The notes beneath the pieces were generated by a model. It saw only the letters and a list, made by a program, of their open reading frames with translations, ran no database searches and was not told where the DNA came from. The translations under genes were made by a program, and so were the position numbers. A DNA stretch of 64,000 nucleotides. It comes from Fulvivirga sp. M361 (GTDB taxonomy: Bacteria > Bacteroidota > Bacteroidia > Cytophagales > Cyclobacteriaceae). The stretch spans positions 1 to 64,000 of the forward strand of contig NZ_VKDC01000015.1 in assembly GCF_007097395.1 (NCBI RefSeq), given 5' to 3'. Shown in pieces: positions 26,417-35,329 of this stretch (within the stretch, counting starts at the first letter, position 1; the number at the start of each line of letters is the position of its first letter).

Positions 26417-26872
26417 CTAGTGATGTTCTTCCTCATGTGGAAGCGTCTTAAACCACGCAATAAGGTTATCCCGCTGGTCTTTAGATAGTCTTGCTTCACT
26501 ATGTGCCCAGGTGTAGCTATCCAATGGCATTTCACCCTCTTCCACTTCCTCTATGCATTCGGTGACTTTGTGCTTTTGCCGCTTTTCATTGTAAGTACCC
26601 CATTGGGCAAAATTAAGATGCTCCTGACCTTCTTCTATATGATGCCCTATCCACCAACCCACAGGTTGTACAAATGTGTACCAGGGGTATTTTGTGCTAC
26701 CGCTATGGCAGTCATAACAGACTGACTTCAACAGTTCCTTGATTTCAACAGGTGGATGGGTCATGGTAATGAAGTCCTGGGAGGGCTCCGTTGGCACAGG
26801 TGTTTTGTCAATCTGGAAAAATTGGATGATCACTACCAGAGCAATTAAGCCGTATAGTACATATTTAAGCAT
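26417..26872 (-). CDS. Haem-binding domain protein (c-type cytochrome, Haem_bd type)
   Basis: 151 residues with an N-terminal transmembrane anchor (residues about 3-20). A single CYDCHS (CxxCH) haem-c site near residue 52 is followed by STKYPWYTFVQPVGWWIGHHI, typical of the Haem_bd family of Bacteroidota. It would be tethered to the outer face of the inner membrane and may carry electrons or sense redox state. The gene is convergent with tolC. The redox partner is unknown. Confidence 0.85.
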   Translation of the reverse strand: MLKYVLYGLIALVVIIQFFQIDKTPVPTEPSQDFITMTHPPVEIKELLKSVCYDCHSGSTKYPWYTFVQPVGWWIGHHIEEGQEHLNFAQWGTYNEKRQKHKVTECIEEVEEGEMPLDSYTWAHSEARLSKDQRDNLIAWFKTLPHEEEHH

Positions 26873-27098
26873 TAGAATTCACTTTTAGTGGTAGAATTAA
26901 TATAGAGCGTCAAAGAAAGTACCTTTAATGATTTTCCACAACATTTATACCCTCTTTTAGCCTGGCGCTGGTTTTTTAGTATAAACACTTAGTTTAAGCA
27001 TCAGCAATTTAACGTAGTTAAAATACACGAATAATGCGATTGAGGGCGGGGTTGGGGTATTGCAACTTTGTATTATCAATTTTTTAAACGATATCCCT

Positions 27099-28238
27099 AT
27101 GAAAAATTTAATCGCAATCATCGTCATTTTTACCACCTTCACCCAGGTTAACGGCCAGGAAGGCTATACTTCCAATGATAATTATTCCGGAAACTGGACA
27201 GACGCAGCTACCTGGACAAAGTCACAGCCGTGGCTGGCGGATGTTCCTGCGAATCCGGTAAATGGTTCCACAGCGTATGTCGATATATATGGAGCTATTA
27301 CCCAAAGTTCTAATTTAAGATTAGAAGGAGGGTCGGGAATGAATATATATGACACTTTATTAGTTGATGGAGATTTTACGCTAGCGGGAAGTGGGACGGT
27401 TAATATAGCAAATTCAGGTGTTTTAATAGTTTTAGGAGATTTAGATGCGTCAGGAGGTACATTGGCTGCAAATGATGGCCGGGTAGTGGTGACAGGATCA
27501 TTGGACATTAGCGGAGGAGCTGATGTGAACAATACGGCCTCCGGTACAAACGGCTTTTATGTATATGGAAGTATAACCAGGAGAGGCGGGGCCCAATTTA
27601 ATGGAAGTAATAGCGTTGCTGCCGGAAATTTTCAAAATGAAACAGACCTGCAAAATAATGATCCGGACTTGCATACTCTTGTGACCGGTGGAGTTCTTCC
27701 TGTAGAGTTTTTATATACTGAAGTACAAGTGACAGAAGAAAATGAGGTGTTGGTTTCCTGGGCTACCGCTACTGAATTAAACAATGACTATTTTGTAGTA
27801 GAACGATCTGTGGACGGTGTTAACTACGATGCCGTGAAAAGCGTAGATGGTGCGGGTAACAGTGAGCAGGTACTTACTTATGAAGTTATAGACAATCAGG
27901 TTACTTCAGGTGTTTATTTCTACAGGATCAAGCAAGTGGATTTTGACGGTAACTTTGACTATTCTGATATAGCTCGCGTATCTATCGCTGATAACAGCTC
28001 ATTTGAAATTAAAGCTTATCCCAATCCAACTGACGGACCTGTAATGTTGAACATATCTGCGGCTAACGATGAAGTTGTGAAACTCGTAATAAGATCAATT
28101 CAAGGTGAAGTGAAAAAAATGATAGAAAGCAGCGATCTGTCTGTTCAGGTGGACATGTCTTCTTTTCCAAAAGGATATTACTTCGTGGAAGCATTTCAAG
28201 GTCAACAGAAAAAAGTATTAAAAATTATTTTGAATTAA
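27099..28238 (+). CDS. T9SS cargo protein with type A C-terminal sorting domain
   Basis: 379 residues from the ATG at 27099 (the ATG at 27060 would precede the signal peptide and is less likely). After a signal peptide ending near NGQ the central part is Gly/Ser/Val-rich with short repeated strands (LDASGGTL, SLDISGGAD), suggesting a beta-helix or adhesin-like fold. Residues about 205-300 look like an Ig/Fn3-type module (VSWATATELNNDYFVVERS), and the last 80 residues are the Por sorting domain: KAYPNPTDG...KGYYFVEAFQGQQKKVLKIILN in pieces. Such domains route proteins through the type IX secretion system. No enzyme signature was seen. Confidence 0.85.
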   Translation: MKNLIAIIVIFTTFTQVNGQEGYTSNDNYSGNWTDAATWTKSQPWLADVPANPVNGSTAYVDIYGAITQSSNLRLEGGSGMNIYDTLLVDGDFTLAGSGTVNIANSGVLIVLGDLDASGGTLAANDGRVVVTGSLDISGGADVNNTASGTNGFYVYGSITRRGGAQFNGSNSVAAGNFQNETDLQNNDPDLHTLVTGGVLPVEFLYTEVQVTEENEVLVSWATATELNNDYFVVERSVDGVNYDAVKSVDGAGNSEQVLTYEVIDNQVTSGVYFYRIKQVDFDGNFDYSDIARVSIADNSSFEIKAYPNPTDGPVMLNISAANDEVVKLVIRSIQGEVKKMIESSDLSVQVDMSSFPKGYYFVEAFQGQQKKVLKIILN

Positions 28239-28280
28239 GCTCAGGGTAGATAACAGATATTCATGGGGATGAATGGAAAG

Positions 28281-28310
28281 AGGTTGCTTCAATTGTGAAG
28301 TGGCCTTTTT
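28281..28310 (+). terminator. Rho-independent terminator after the T9SS gene
   Basis: AGGTTGCTTCA (28281-28291) pairs with TGAAGTGGCCT (28296-28306), 11 bp including three GU wobbles, with a 4-nt loop. It is followed by a T run. Confidence 0.75.
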
Positions 28311-28491
28311 CATTTTCAAAATGGGCTTGAAAGCTTAGTCATATTATTTGCCATAGATCTGTCTTATCCAATTGCCAAAGTACTCGGTTGCTCATAAGGT
28401 AGTTGTAGCGATTAATAAGCGGTTGTAAATCAGTATTTTGATTGATATGGATGCCCATTTTATGTATCTTTCTGAATTAAAATCAGGAGAA

Positions 28492-29196
28492 ATGAAGTTA
28501 ATCTATTTAGCCCTTGTACTACTACCGGTTATATCTTTAGCACAGATAAAAGGCACCTGGATGGCCTATGACCAATCCGGAACCGAGTTAAAAGTGGAAA
28601 TTACAGAGGACTATCTTATCAAGTACAGCTATGGATACACGGATGACCCTGACCACTCTTCATGGCGTCCCTATGATAGCGTACCCATTTATAAATTCGA
28701 AAATGATGTGTTAGTGATTAAGAATAAGAAAGGTGGGGACGGTTATAGTGCTGCTGCCATTTCATTCAAAAATGAAGGAAATGTACTACAAATGGCGCAG
28801 ATGATGAAAGGGTTTAAAACGATAAAAATGGCTGTAAAAGAGGCTAAAGAATACAAGTATAAAGCGCTAATTACCAAAGAATACTATACATTAAAGTACT
28901 TTTCTGAGCTGGAAAATTATAAGACACTGGACCAGATCACAAAAAGTGATTTCATTGTAGTGGCCAACAGGTTGAACACTTATGACCATGATATGGAAGG
29001 TTTTCTGGCAGATACAGGGGAGCGTGCCCAGCGAATGACGTTTTATATTACACAAGGCATTGTAAACCGGACATTACTTGAATTGGGCTATAACCCTTTC
29101 AAACCATATGAAGGAGGTTGGTATTTGAAAAAATTAATGGAAGATGAAGAGATCAAAGCACTCTTGGAAAAGCAGGTCCATCTCCGGTTAAACTAA
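28492..29196 (+). CDS. Exported protein of unknown function
   Basis: 234 residues from the ATG at 28492. An AGGAGA immediately upstream and the signal peptide MKLIYLALVLLPVISLAQ both favour this start over the TTG at 28438. The mature part has a lipocalin-like opening (IKGTWMAYDQSGTELKVEITEDYLIKY in pieces), then a KYKALITKEYYTLKYFSEL stretch. I do not recognise a family with confidence. It precedes a convergent acyltransferase gene. Confidence 0.65.
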   Translation: MKLIYLALVLLPVISLAQIKGTWMAYDQSGTELKVEITEDYLIKYSYGYTDDPDHSSWRPYDSVPIYKFENDVLVIKNKKGGDGYSAAAISFKNEGNVLQMAQMMKGFKTIKMAVKEAKEYKYKALITKEYYTLKYFSELENYKTLDQITKSDFIVVANRLNTYDHDMEGFLADTGERAQRMTFYITQGIVNRTLLELGYNPFKPYEGGWYLKKLMEDEEIKALLEKQVHLRLN

Positions 29197-29228
29197 CTAT
29201 GCCGGGCGTTTTAAGTATTATGGTAAAC

Positions 29229-29960
29229 TCAACTTTCTTTTTCCAGTAATCGTAGCATGGTATTGTAAGTGGTTTGCTTTAACTCGGCAACGTCGCTGTT
29301 TTCATATACCTCTATCGGCTTACCAAAGATCACTTTTATTTTACCAGGTTTCAAGCGGACTGAACTGGGAGGCATTAGATTACCGGCATTTACCACGACG
29401 ACAGGCATGATGGGCGTCAATGTCTCTTTAGCCATACGGAAAGCACCATCATAAAATGGCTGTAGCTTTTGATCGGTTCGGTTTTGTGTACCCTCCGGAA
29501 ATATGAGTAATGAGATTCCTGAACGTATTCGCCTTGTAAGCGTTTTAATACTTTGCTTACGGCTTTCGGTGCTAGAGCGATCTACCACTACGCAGGCTAC
29601 TCTTACAATTAATCCAAAAACCGGAATTTTTAATAATTCTTTTTTGGCCAGAGGCCTGAACTGGGTAGGAATGGCTATCCTTAGCCCCGGCAAGTCCAGG
29701 AAAGAGGTATGATTGCTGGTATAAATATAGGATGTCTTCTTACTTACGTTTTCAAGACCTGTTATTTCATATCTGATAAAGGTGAGCAAACTGAATATCC
29801 AAGACCAAAGCCATAGCCCAAAGTAGGTAATGTGACCGTATTTCTGACCAAAAAAACCAGGCAGTACCATAACAGGCAGAATGATCAACATGAACAGTGT
29901 GAATACCAAAAGGACCCACACCATGTACAGTTTAAGAAATACCGTCTTTATCCAATGCAT
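29229..29960 (-). CDS. plsC: 1-acyl-sn-glycerol-3-phosphate acyltransferase
   Basis: 243 residues from the ATG at 29960; a GTG at 30002 would add 14. It has a hydrophobic N-terminus with two helices and then the acyltransferase motifs NHTSFLD (HX4D, catalytic), FPEGTQNR (acceptor binding) and a downstream PVVVVNAGN. PlsC adds the second acyl chain to lysophosphatidate at the inner membrane during phospholipid synthesis. The family also includes ornithine-lipid acyltransferases, so the exact acceptor is likely but not certain. Confidence 0.85.
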   Translation of the reverse strand: MHWIKTVFLKLYMVWVLLVFTLFMLIILPVMVLPGFFGQKYGHITYFGLWLWSWIFSLLTFIRYEITGLENVSKKTSYIYTSNHTSFLDLPGLRIAIPTQFRPLAKKELLKIPVFGLIVRVACVVVDRSSTESRKQSIKTLTRRIRSGISLLIFPEGTQNRTDQKLQPFYDGAFRMAKETLTPIMPVVVVNAGNLMPPSSVRLKPGKIKVIFGKPIEVYENSDVAELKQTTYNTMLRLLEKES

Positions 29961-30002
29961 ATAAGCGGCGAAATTACGAAATCCTGGGTATTGAGGGGAC
30001 AC

Positions 30003-30190
30003 TATGTCATGATATTAGACTAAGAAAAAAGATGTTCCAAAGCTTGATCCATATGGAATGCTGGCAAATGCATATACTATTACTGTTCTGGTTAACAGTT
30101 ATTTAGTGCCGGCTTATTGGTGACAATCAGATAAGCTATGTATTTTTATCTTTTGGATATTAGCTATCTTCATGATCTAACCTCTTTACT
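30003..30190. other. Divergent promoter region of the CHAT gene
   Basis: About 190 bp, AT-rich. TATCTTTTGG at 30147 is close to a TAnnTTTG -7 box. No Crp-like palindrome was seen here. Confidence 0.3.
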
Positions 30191-33013
30191 ATGACGGGCA
30201 AAAGAATTTTACTCCTTGTTCTACTTTTATCAATGGGTACCGCAGAAGCACAGATCGGTAAATTCCTAAAGGAAAAAGTAAAAACAGGACTTCCTGAACT
30301 GCAGAAAAATGCCAAGAGTTTCTTTTCGAAAAAGATTGAAGAATCCAGGAGTAAATTTGATTCTACCAGCTTCAATTATGCTATTTCATTAAATGACAAT
30401 GCCGGACTATTCGACCATAAAGAAAAGGGAGAACAGTTTGTAAAAGTATTGACCAATATACCCAACAAAGATAAACCAAAGACTGATGCGGAAAGGGCTC
30501 GGGGTAATTTGGATGCGGGCGAAGTCCTGTATGCATCCGGCAATTATCAATTGGCGGAGAATCAATTTTTATATGCCAAACTGGCCTATGAAGTGAATGA
30601 ACTTAAAGAAGATGTAAATTATATTAAGGTGATCTCCAATCTCGGTTTGCTGTATAGTACAACAGGCCGGTACACTACGTCGGAAGAATTCATACAACAA
30701 TCGCTGGACCTTCGCGCAAAGCAGTCAGGAGAGGAGAGTTCAGGGTATGGGGCGTCACTTAATAACCTGGCGGTATTGTATAAAGAGACCGGGCAATATA
30801 ATAAAGCTGAAGATAAGATCAACCATGCTATAGAGGTCATCAGCAAGGCGAATGGGGATAATAGCATGCCATATGCTATAGCTTTAAATAACCAGGCTAT
30901 GCTGTTTCAAACCATGGGGCGTTATGATCAGGCGGAGAAAATGATGAATAAAACCATTGGTATAAGCGGAGCACAGCAAAGTGAACGTAGCGGTAACCAC
31001 CAAAAATTTCTAACCAACCGGGCATTACTCTACCAGGAAATGGGCCAGTACGAAAAGTCCGAAGCTGAGTTTAAAGAGCTGATAAGATTAAAAAAAGGCA
31101 GCTTGGGACGTTTTCACCCGGACTATGCTCATGTCCAAAGTAGCCTTGCAGCGCTTTATATGGACATGGGGAAATACGGAGAAGTAGAACCGCTTCTCAA
31201 TGATGCTATTGAGATCTACCAAAAGAAGTTTGGAGATGAACACCCGGTGTATGCCTCAGCCATTAGCGATTTAGGAAATTTTTATCGCTTTGAAGGGAAA
31301 TTTGATGAAGCCGAACCGCTTTTAACAAAATCCAATGCTATACGAAAGAAAACATTGGGCGAAAATCATCCCGCATATGTACAGTCCATCGAAGACCTGG
31401 CTATACTCTATTGGAATAAGAAAGATTATACTAAAGCGGAAAAATTATATAAGGAAAGCCTGACTAAATCGATGGAGTTCATCAGTAATTTTTTCCCTCC
31501 AATGAGTGAAGCTGAGAAAACCCGCTATTGGGACAAACTTCATCCCAGATTTGAAAGGTTCTTTTCGTTTGCCGTAGATGTAAGGACCGACCATCCGTCA
31601 TTAATGTCAGATGTATATGATTACCACGTGGTCACAAAGGGGTTGCTTTTAAGCTCTACCAGTAAAGTAAAGGAGAAGATATTAAAAAGTGATGACAAGG
31701 AACTTATTAAAGACTACCTGAGCTGGCTGGACCAGAAAGAAATGCTGGCCCGGTACTATGCCTATTCAAAAGAAGAGCTGGAAGAGCAAAAGATTGACCT
31801 GGATTCTATTGAACGCACAGCTAATGCAACAGAACGTTCATTATCTCAGCGTTCCGACCTTTTTTCAGAAGGGTATGAGTTGAAGAAAGAAGGCTTTAAA
31901 GAAGTGAAAGCCAGGTTAAAAGAAGGAGAAGCTATTGTAGACCTCGTGAGGGTTCCAAAGTTTAACAATAACCCTACCGGTGAAATCAAATATGTTGCCC
32001 TTTTGGTCAAGCCGGGCAAAGACAAACCGGAATATGTGGTGATCGATAATGGCGTACAGCTGGAAACCCGGTATTACAAATACTATAATAATATTATCCA
32101 GCAAAAATTGAAGGATGAATACTCATACAAACAGTATTGGCTGGATATTGATGCTAAGCTGGTGGGAGTCAAGAAACTTTACATTTCAGCGGATGGGATC
32201 TATAACCAAATCAATCTCAATACATTGCTTATGCCTGATGGTAAATATGTGTTAAGTAATTATGAAACAGTGCTGGTAAGTAATTCTAAAAATGTTAAAT
32301 CGGGCTCAGGTACATCTGCAGGTAAATCAGCGGTATTGATAGGAAATCCACCGTTTAGTGGTCCTATTAATCCACTTCCTGCCACAAAAACGGAGTTAGA
32401 TAATGTATCGCGTCTCCTTTCAAACGGAGGTATCCGGTCCACCAAATATCTGGGAGAAAAAGCTACAGAAGCGAATTTAAAGGCGATAAAAAGTCCAAAA
32501 ATATTACATATTGCTACACATGGTTATTTTTTGAAGGATGAACAGGTGAGTTCAGGGAAAGTTTTTGGGATCAGTGCGGAAAGTGCGCGCAACAACCCAT
32601 TGCTCAGGTCTGGCCTATTACTCAGTGGAGCTGAGAAGACGATTGATACTAACAATCCGAGCCTGGAAAGTAATGACAATGGCATATTGACCGCTTACGA
32701 AGCGTTGAACCTCGATCTTGAGAATACCGAACTGGTGGTACTAAGTGCATGTGAAACCGGTACCGGTGATGTAAAAGCAGGAGAAGGCGTGTATGGACTT
32801 CAACGTGCATTTTTGGCGGCGGGTTCTGATGGATTGATCATGAGCCTTTGGAAAGTAGATGACAAAGCTACGCAGGAATTGATGTCTTCTTTTTACAAGT
32901 ATTGGATACGATACAAAAATCGTACGCGTGCTTTTCGACAGGCACAAAATGAACTCAAAGCCAAATACGGATCACCTTACTATTGGGGGGCGTTTGTAAT
33001 GGTAGAAAACTGA
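30191..33013 (+). CDS. Exported TPR-CHAT domain protein (caspase-like)
   Basis: 940 residues with a signal peptide (KRILLLVLLLSMGTAEA). Residues about 95-430 contain repeated TPR/kinesin-light-chain-type helices (ASGNYQLAENQFLYAKLAYE, NLALYKETGQYNKAEDKI-like units). The last 300 residues are a CHAT domain with the caspase-type dyad: His777 in HIATHGYF and Cys854 in LSACETG. CHAT proteins are cysteine peptidases related to separase; characterised relatives are gated by a partner. The TPR array may be the sensor. The gene is followed 10 bp later by a Crp/Fnr regulator on the same strand. The substrate is unknown. Confidence 0.85.
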   Translation: MTGKRILLLVLLLSMGTAEAQIGKFLKEKVKTGLPELQKNAKSFFSKKIEESRSKFDSTSFNYAISLNDNAGLFDHKEKGEQFVKVLTNIPNKDKPKTDAERARGNLDAGEVLYASGNYQLAENQFLYAKLAYEVNELKEDVNYIKVISNLGLLYSTTGRYTTSEEFIQQSLDLRAKQSGEESSGYGASLNNLAVLYKETGQYNKAEDKINHAIEVISKANGDNSMPYAIALNNQAMLFQTMGRYDQAEKMMNKTIGISGAQQSERSGNHQKFLTNRALLYQEMGQYEKSEAEFKELIRLKKGSLGRFHPDYAHVQSSLAALYMDMGKYGEVEPLLNDAIEIYQKKFGDEHPVYASAISDLGNFYRFEGKFDEAEPLLTKSNAIRKKTLGENHPAYVQSIEDLAILYWNKKDYTKAEKLYKESLTKSMEFISNFFPPMSEAEKTRYWDKLHPRFERFFSFAVDVRTDHPSLMSDVYDYHVVTKGLLLSSTSKVKEKILKSDDKELIKDYLSWLDQKEMLARYYAYSKEELEEQKIDLDSIERTANATERSLSQRSDLFSEGYELKKEGFKEVKARLKEGEAIVDLVRVPKFNNNPTGEIKYVALLVKPGKDKPEYVVIDNGVQLETRYYKYYNNIIQQKLKDEYSYKQYWLDIDAKLVGVKKLYISADGIYNQINLNTLLMPDGKYVLSNYETVLVSNSKNVKSGSGTSAGKSAVLIGNPPFSGPINPLPATKTELDNVSRLLSNGGIRSTKYLGEKATEANLKAIKSPKILHIATHGYFLKDEQVSSGKVFGISAESARNNPLLRSGLLLSGAEKTIDTNNPSLESNDNGILTAYEALNLDLENTELVVLSACETGTGDVKAGEGVYGLQRAFLAAGSDGLIMSLWKVDDKATQELMSSFYKYWIRYKNRTRAFRQAQNELKAKYGSPYYWGAFVMVEN

Positions 33014-33023
33014 TGACAATGCA

Positions 33024-33653
33024 ATGTTTGAAGATCGTATAAGGCAAGCGCTCCATTACCTGTCATCTGACCTGGTGGAACAGATCTTACAATCATCTAA
33101 GGTGATGTCATTTGCTACTGATACCGAGATATTAAGAGAGGGGCAATACGTAAAAGTAGTTCCTCTGGTGCTGGATGGATTGATCAAGGTATTTACCAGT
33201 TATGAAGACAAGGAGCTGCTTCTGTATTACATCCAACCTGATGAAAGTTGTATCATGTCATTTTCAGCAGGCCTGAAGGATGAGCCGAGTCGGGTATTTG
33301 CGGTAGTAGAACAACCTACGGAAGCGCTCCTGATGCCTGTAGAATTAGTCTCAGGCTGGACAAAATCTTTTCCGGATATCAATACCTTGTTTTTTAAACA
33401 ATATGGCATGCGTTATGCAGATCTGCTGGACACGGTAAACCACCTGCTTTATGATAAACTGGACAAACGGCTGTTTGAATATTTGCAGAAAAAGAGTGCC
33501 TTGACAGGAGCTAATCCCATTAAAATGACCCATCGGCAAATAGCCAATGAACTGGGCACTTCCCGGGAGGTGATCAGCCGGGTCATGAAAAAACTGGAAG
33601 CCGAAGGTCATGTCCGGCAGGAGGGAAATAGTGTTAAGATAGTAAGGCAGTGA
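33024..33653 (+). CDS. Crp/Fnr family transcriptional regulator
   Basis: 209 residues. The N-terminal half is a cyclic-nucleotide-binding-like beta roll (residues about 20-110, with REGQYVKVVPLVLDGLIKVF); the C-terminal half is a Crp-type HTH with MTHRQIANELGTSREVISRVMKKLEAEGHV. The gly-rich phosphate-binding signature and the Fnr Cys cluster are not seen, so the effector is unknown. It follows the CHAT gene and precedes a small membrane protein. A perfect palindrome of Crp-site form overlaps its stop codon, suggesting that it may control itself or the next gene. Confidence 0.9.
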   Translation: MFEDRIRQALHYLSSDLVEQILQSSKVMSFATDTEILREGQYVKVVPLVLDGLIKVFTSYEDKELLLYYIQPDESCIMSFSAGLKDEPSRVFAVVEQPTEALLMPVELVSGWTKSFPDINTLFFKQYGMRYADLLDTVNHLLYDKLDKRLFEYLQKKSALTGANPIKMTHRQIANELGTSREVISRVMKKLEAEGHVRQEGNSVKIVRQ

Positions 33654-33666
33654 CTTAAGTCACTGC
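33647..33666. promoter_or_regulatory. Perfect 20-bp Crp-like palindrome
   Basis: GCAGTGACTTAAGTCACTGC is fully self-complementary. Its centre reads GTGA-N6-TCAC, the core of the Crp operator TGTGA-N6-TCACA. It covers the stop codon of the crp-like gene and sits upstream of the DUF2892 gene, so the encoded regulator is the natural candidate. A hairpin role in RNA is an alternative. Confidence 0.6.
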
Positions 33667-33697
33667 ACAGCTTTTATATCATTTCTATCTTCGTTAG

Positions 33698-33726
33698 AAG
33701 TTGATAAAACAAACAGATATCAACTT
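33698..33726. promoter_or_regulatory. Second inverted repeat before the DUF2892 gene
   Basis: AAGTTGATA (33698-33706) and TATCAACTT (33718-33726) are perfect 9-bp inverted arms with an 11-nt gap. TTGAT/ATCAA half-sites resemble Fnr boxes, but the spacing is too wide for one Fnr dimer. It may be a second operator or a 5' UTR hairpin. Confidence 0.4.
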
Positions 33727-33752
33727 TACATATGGAATTAAAATTTAGCATT

Positions 33753-33962
33753 ATGAAAAGAAACATGGGATCAGCAGACCGCCTTATTCGTGTGGGCATA
33801 GCGGCAATATTTGCCATTTTGATACTAACCGGTGTAGTATCGAGTACATTGGGAATTGCACTGATGGTGGTAGCAGCCATTTTTGTACTTACCAGCCTGG
33901 TGAACTTTTGCCCTATCTACGCCATTTTTGGCATGAGTACATGTCAGGTGAAGGAAAAATGA
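33753..33962 (+). CDS. DUF2892 (YgaP-type) small membrane protein
   Basis: 69 residues from the ATG at 33753; an in-frame ATG at 33732 would add seven. Two hydrophobic helices with NMGSADRLIRVGIAA at the start and SLVNFCPIYAIFGMSTC at the end match the DUF2892/YgaP transmembrane family, which often carries the CPxY motif. Its function is unclear; members are sometimes fused to or neighboured by rhodaneses. Position after the palindrome suggests Crp-type control. Confidence 0.8.
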   Translation: MKRNMGSADRLIRVGIAAIFAILILTGVVSSTLGIALMVVAAIFVLTSLVNFCPIYAIFGMSTCQVKEK

Positions 33963-34000
33963 GACACATTATTGGATAAAACTCTAAATAGTGCCTTTTG

Positions 34001-34048
34001 CAGTCAGTTTTTTAATAACCTACTTTTAAGGTATTGAAAAACTGACTG
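34001..34048 (+). terminator. Hairpin after DUF2892
   Basis: CAGTCAGTTTTT (34001-34012) and AAAAACTGACTG (34037-34048) pair over 12 bp, with further partial pairing inside and an AGTGC/GCACT extension outside. The long T stretch is within the stem. It probably ends the CHAT-crp-DUF2892 transcript. Confidence 0.6.
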
Positions 34049-34148
34049 TAAATGGAGCACTTAAACGGTTCTGGATACACTGACCTTATAATCTGCTTTG
34101 TGTGGTTATAGCATTACTACACGTTACCTTATTTTATTTGTTAGTTAT

Positions 34149-35021
34149 TCAACAAATTACATTCAAAGAGCCCGGTACAACCTTTATGAACAGATCTCTT
34201 TCACTTTCCTGAGGCTCTCCGTCCATGTGGAATTCCATGGGCTTCTTTACCCATATCTCTTTCGCTTGAATGAGTCTGTAATAATTAGATTTCTCTATCT
34301 GTTTGTTAAATAGTTTGAAGACGATCTCAGGAGCAAGGCGAGAAGGGAACCTCTCCAAAATACAAACATTTAATTTCCCGTCGAAGACAGAAGCCGAAGG
34401 GGCGATCCAGGCGTTATTACCATATTGCCCTGTGTTTGCAAAATTGATCAGAAAAGCAGTAGTTTCGATCTGTTTTCCATCAATGATCAATTCATACTGT
34501 CTTGGTTTGAAGCTGAAAAACTCGTTTGTGGTAACCCGGATATAAGACCAAAAACCTCTCCTCCCAAAATCAGCAAACTTCCAACCAACGTGTGCATCAA
34601 AACCCAGGCCTGCTGTGGCCAAAAAAGGTTTTCCATTCACAGACGCGGTGTCAATTTTTTTAATATCAAATGTATTGATAACCTGTACGGCGGCCTTGCA
34701 TTGCATCGGAATCTGTAAATGCCTGGCAAAACCGTTTCCCGACCCCGATGGGATCACACCTAATGCCACTTCTGTTCCGATCAACGCTTTTCCGACCTCA
34801 TTTACAGTACCATCTCCGCCAACTGCAATAACGGCGTTAGCCTTATTCTTACTGGCTTCATGGGCAATTTCGGTAGCATGTTCCGCTTTTTTTGTAAGAG
34901 TAACAGTATATTCAAACTCCTTAGACAATTCCCTTTTCAGCGCATCCACGATCTTAGACTTTTTTTGAATGCCTGACTTGGGATTAATGATAAAATGAAG
35001 GTGTTTTTTTGCTGAACTCAT
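34149..35021 (-). CDS. YegS/diacylglycerol kinase family lipid kinase
   Basis: 290 residues. The DAGK catalytic-domain signatures are present: FIINPKSG at the start, AVGGDGTVNEV (ATP loop), and GVIPSGSGNGFARHL. The C-terminal half (FLINFANTGQYGNNAWIAPSASVFDGKLNV in pieces) is the typical YegS-like second domain. It phosphorylates a lipid (diacylglycerol, sphingoid base or other) in the membrane; the substrate is not known. It ends close to the DUF2892 hairpin and is divergent from recQ. Confidence 0.88.
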   Translation of the reverse strand: MSSAKKHLHFIINPKSGIQKKSKIVDALKRELSKEFEYTVTLTKKAEHATEIAHEASKNKANAVIAVGGDGTVNEVGKALIGTEVALGVIPSGSGNGFARHLQIPMQCKAAVQVINTFDIKKIDTASVNGKPFLATAGLGFDAHVGWKFADFGRRGFWSYIRVTTNEFFSFKPRQYELIIDGKQIETTAFLINFANTGQYGNNAWIAPSASVFDGKLNVCILERFPSRLAPEIVFKLFNKQIEKSNYYRLIQAKEIWVKKPMEFHMDGEPQESERDLFIKVVPGSLNVIC

Positions 35022-35329
35022 TCCGGTACCAACTTGCCAACTGAAGGTTAATTAAATGGTAATCCTATTGTTGAATAATTTTTGTACACAAAGGCGTGTA
35101 GTCGTTTTTGATATACCTGTTTATACTAATGTACTTTGATACACATTAATAGAATAGGTTTAAGATGATTTTCTGATCATGAGAGATGAAAACTAAAAAG
35201 AAATTCGGTGAAGATTAAATTTTTCATGTGGCAGTCCCAGCTTTCCATACTTAAATAAAATCCCATAAGAAATTAGTTAATTTGGTCAATGTTTGAAGGT
35301 CAGAATGAGATATGACGGCTTAAATAGGC
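35022..35329. other. Divergent intergenic region before recQ
   Basis: About 310 bp, AT-rich, with no gene. A weak dyad TAATGTA...TACACATTA (35131-35149) is present. No perfect TAnnTTTG box was found for recQ. Confidence 0.3.

Noticed and set aside
30003-30190. Crp operator upstream of the CHAT gene
   Set aside because: No GTGA-N6-TCAC or TTGAT-N4-ATCAA pattern was found, so I cannot claim the regulator controls the CHAT promoter.
34098-34313. 71-residue plus-strand ORF antisense to the end of the lipid kinase gene
   Set aside because: Low-complexity aromatic composition and overlap with a solid gene on the other strand.
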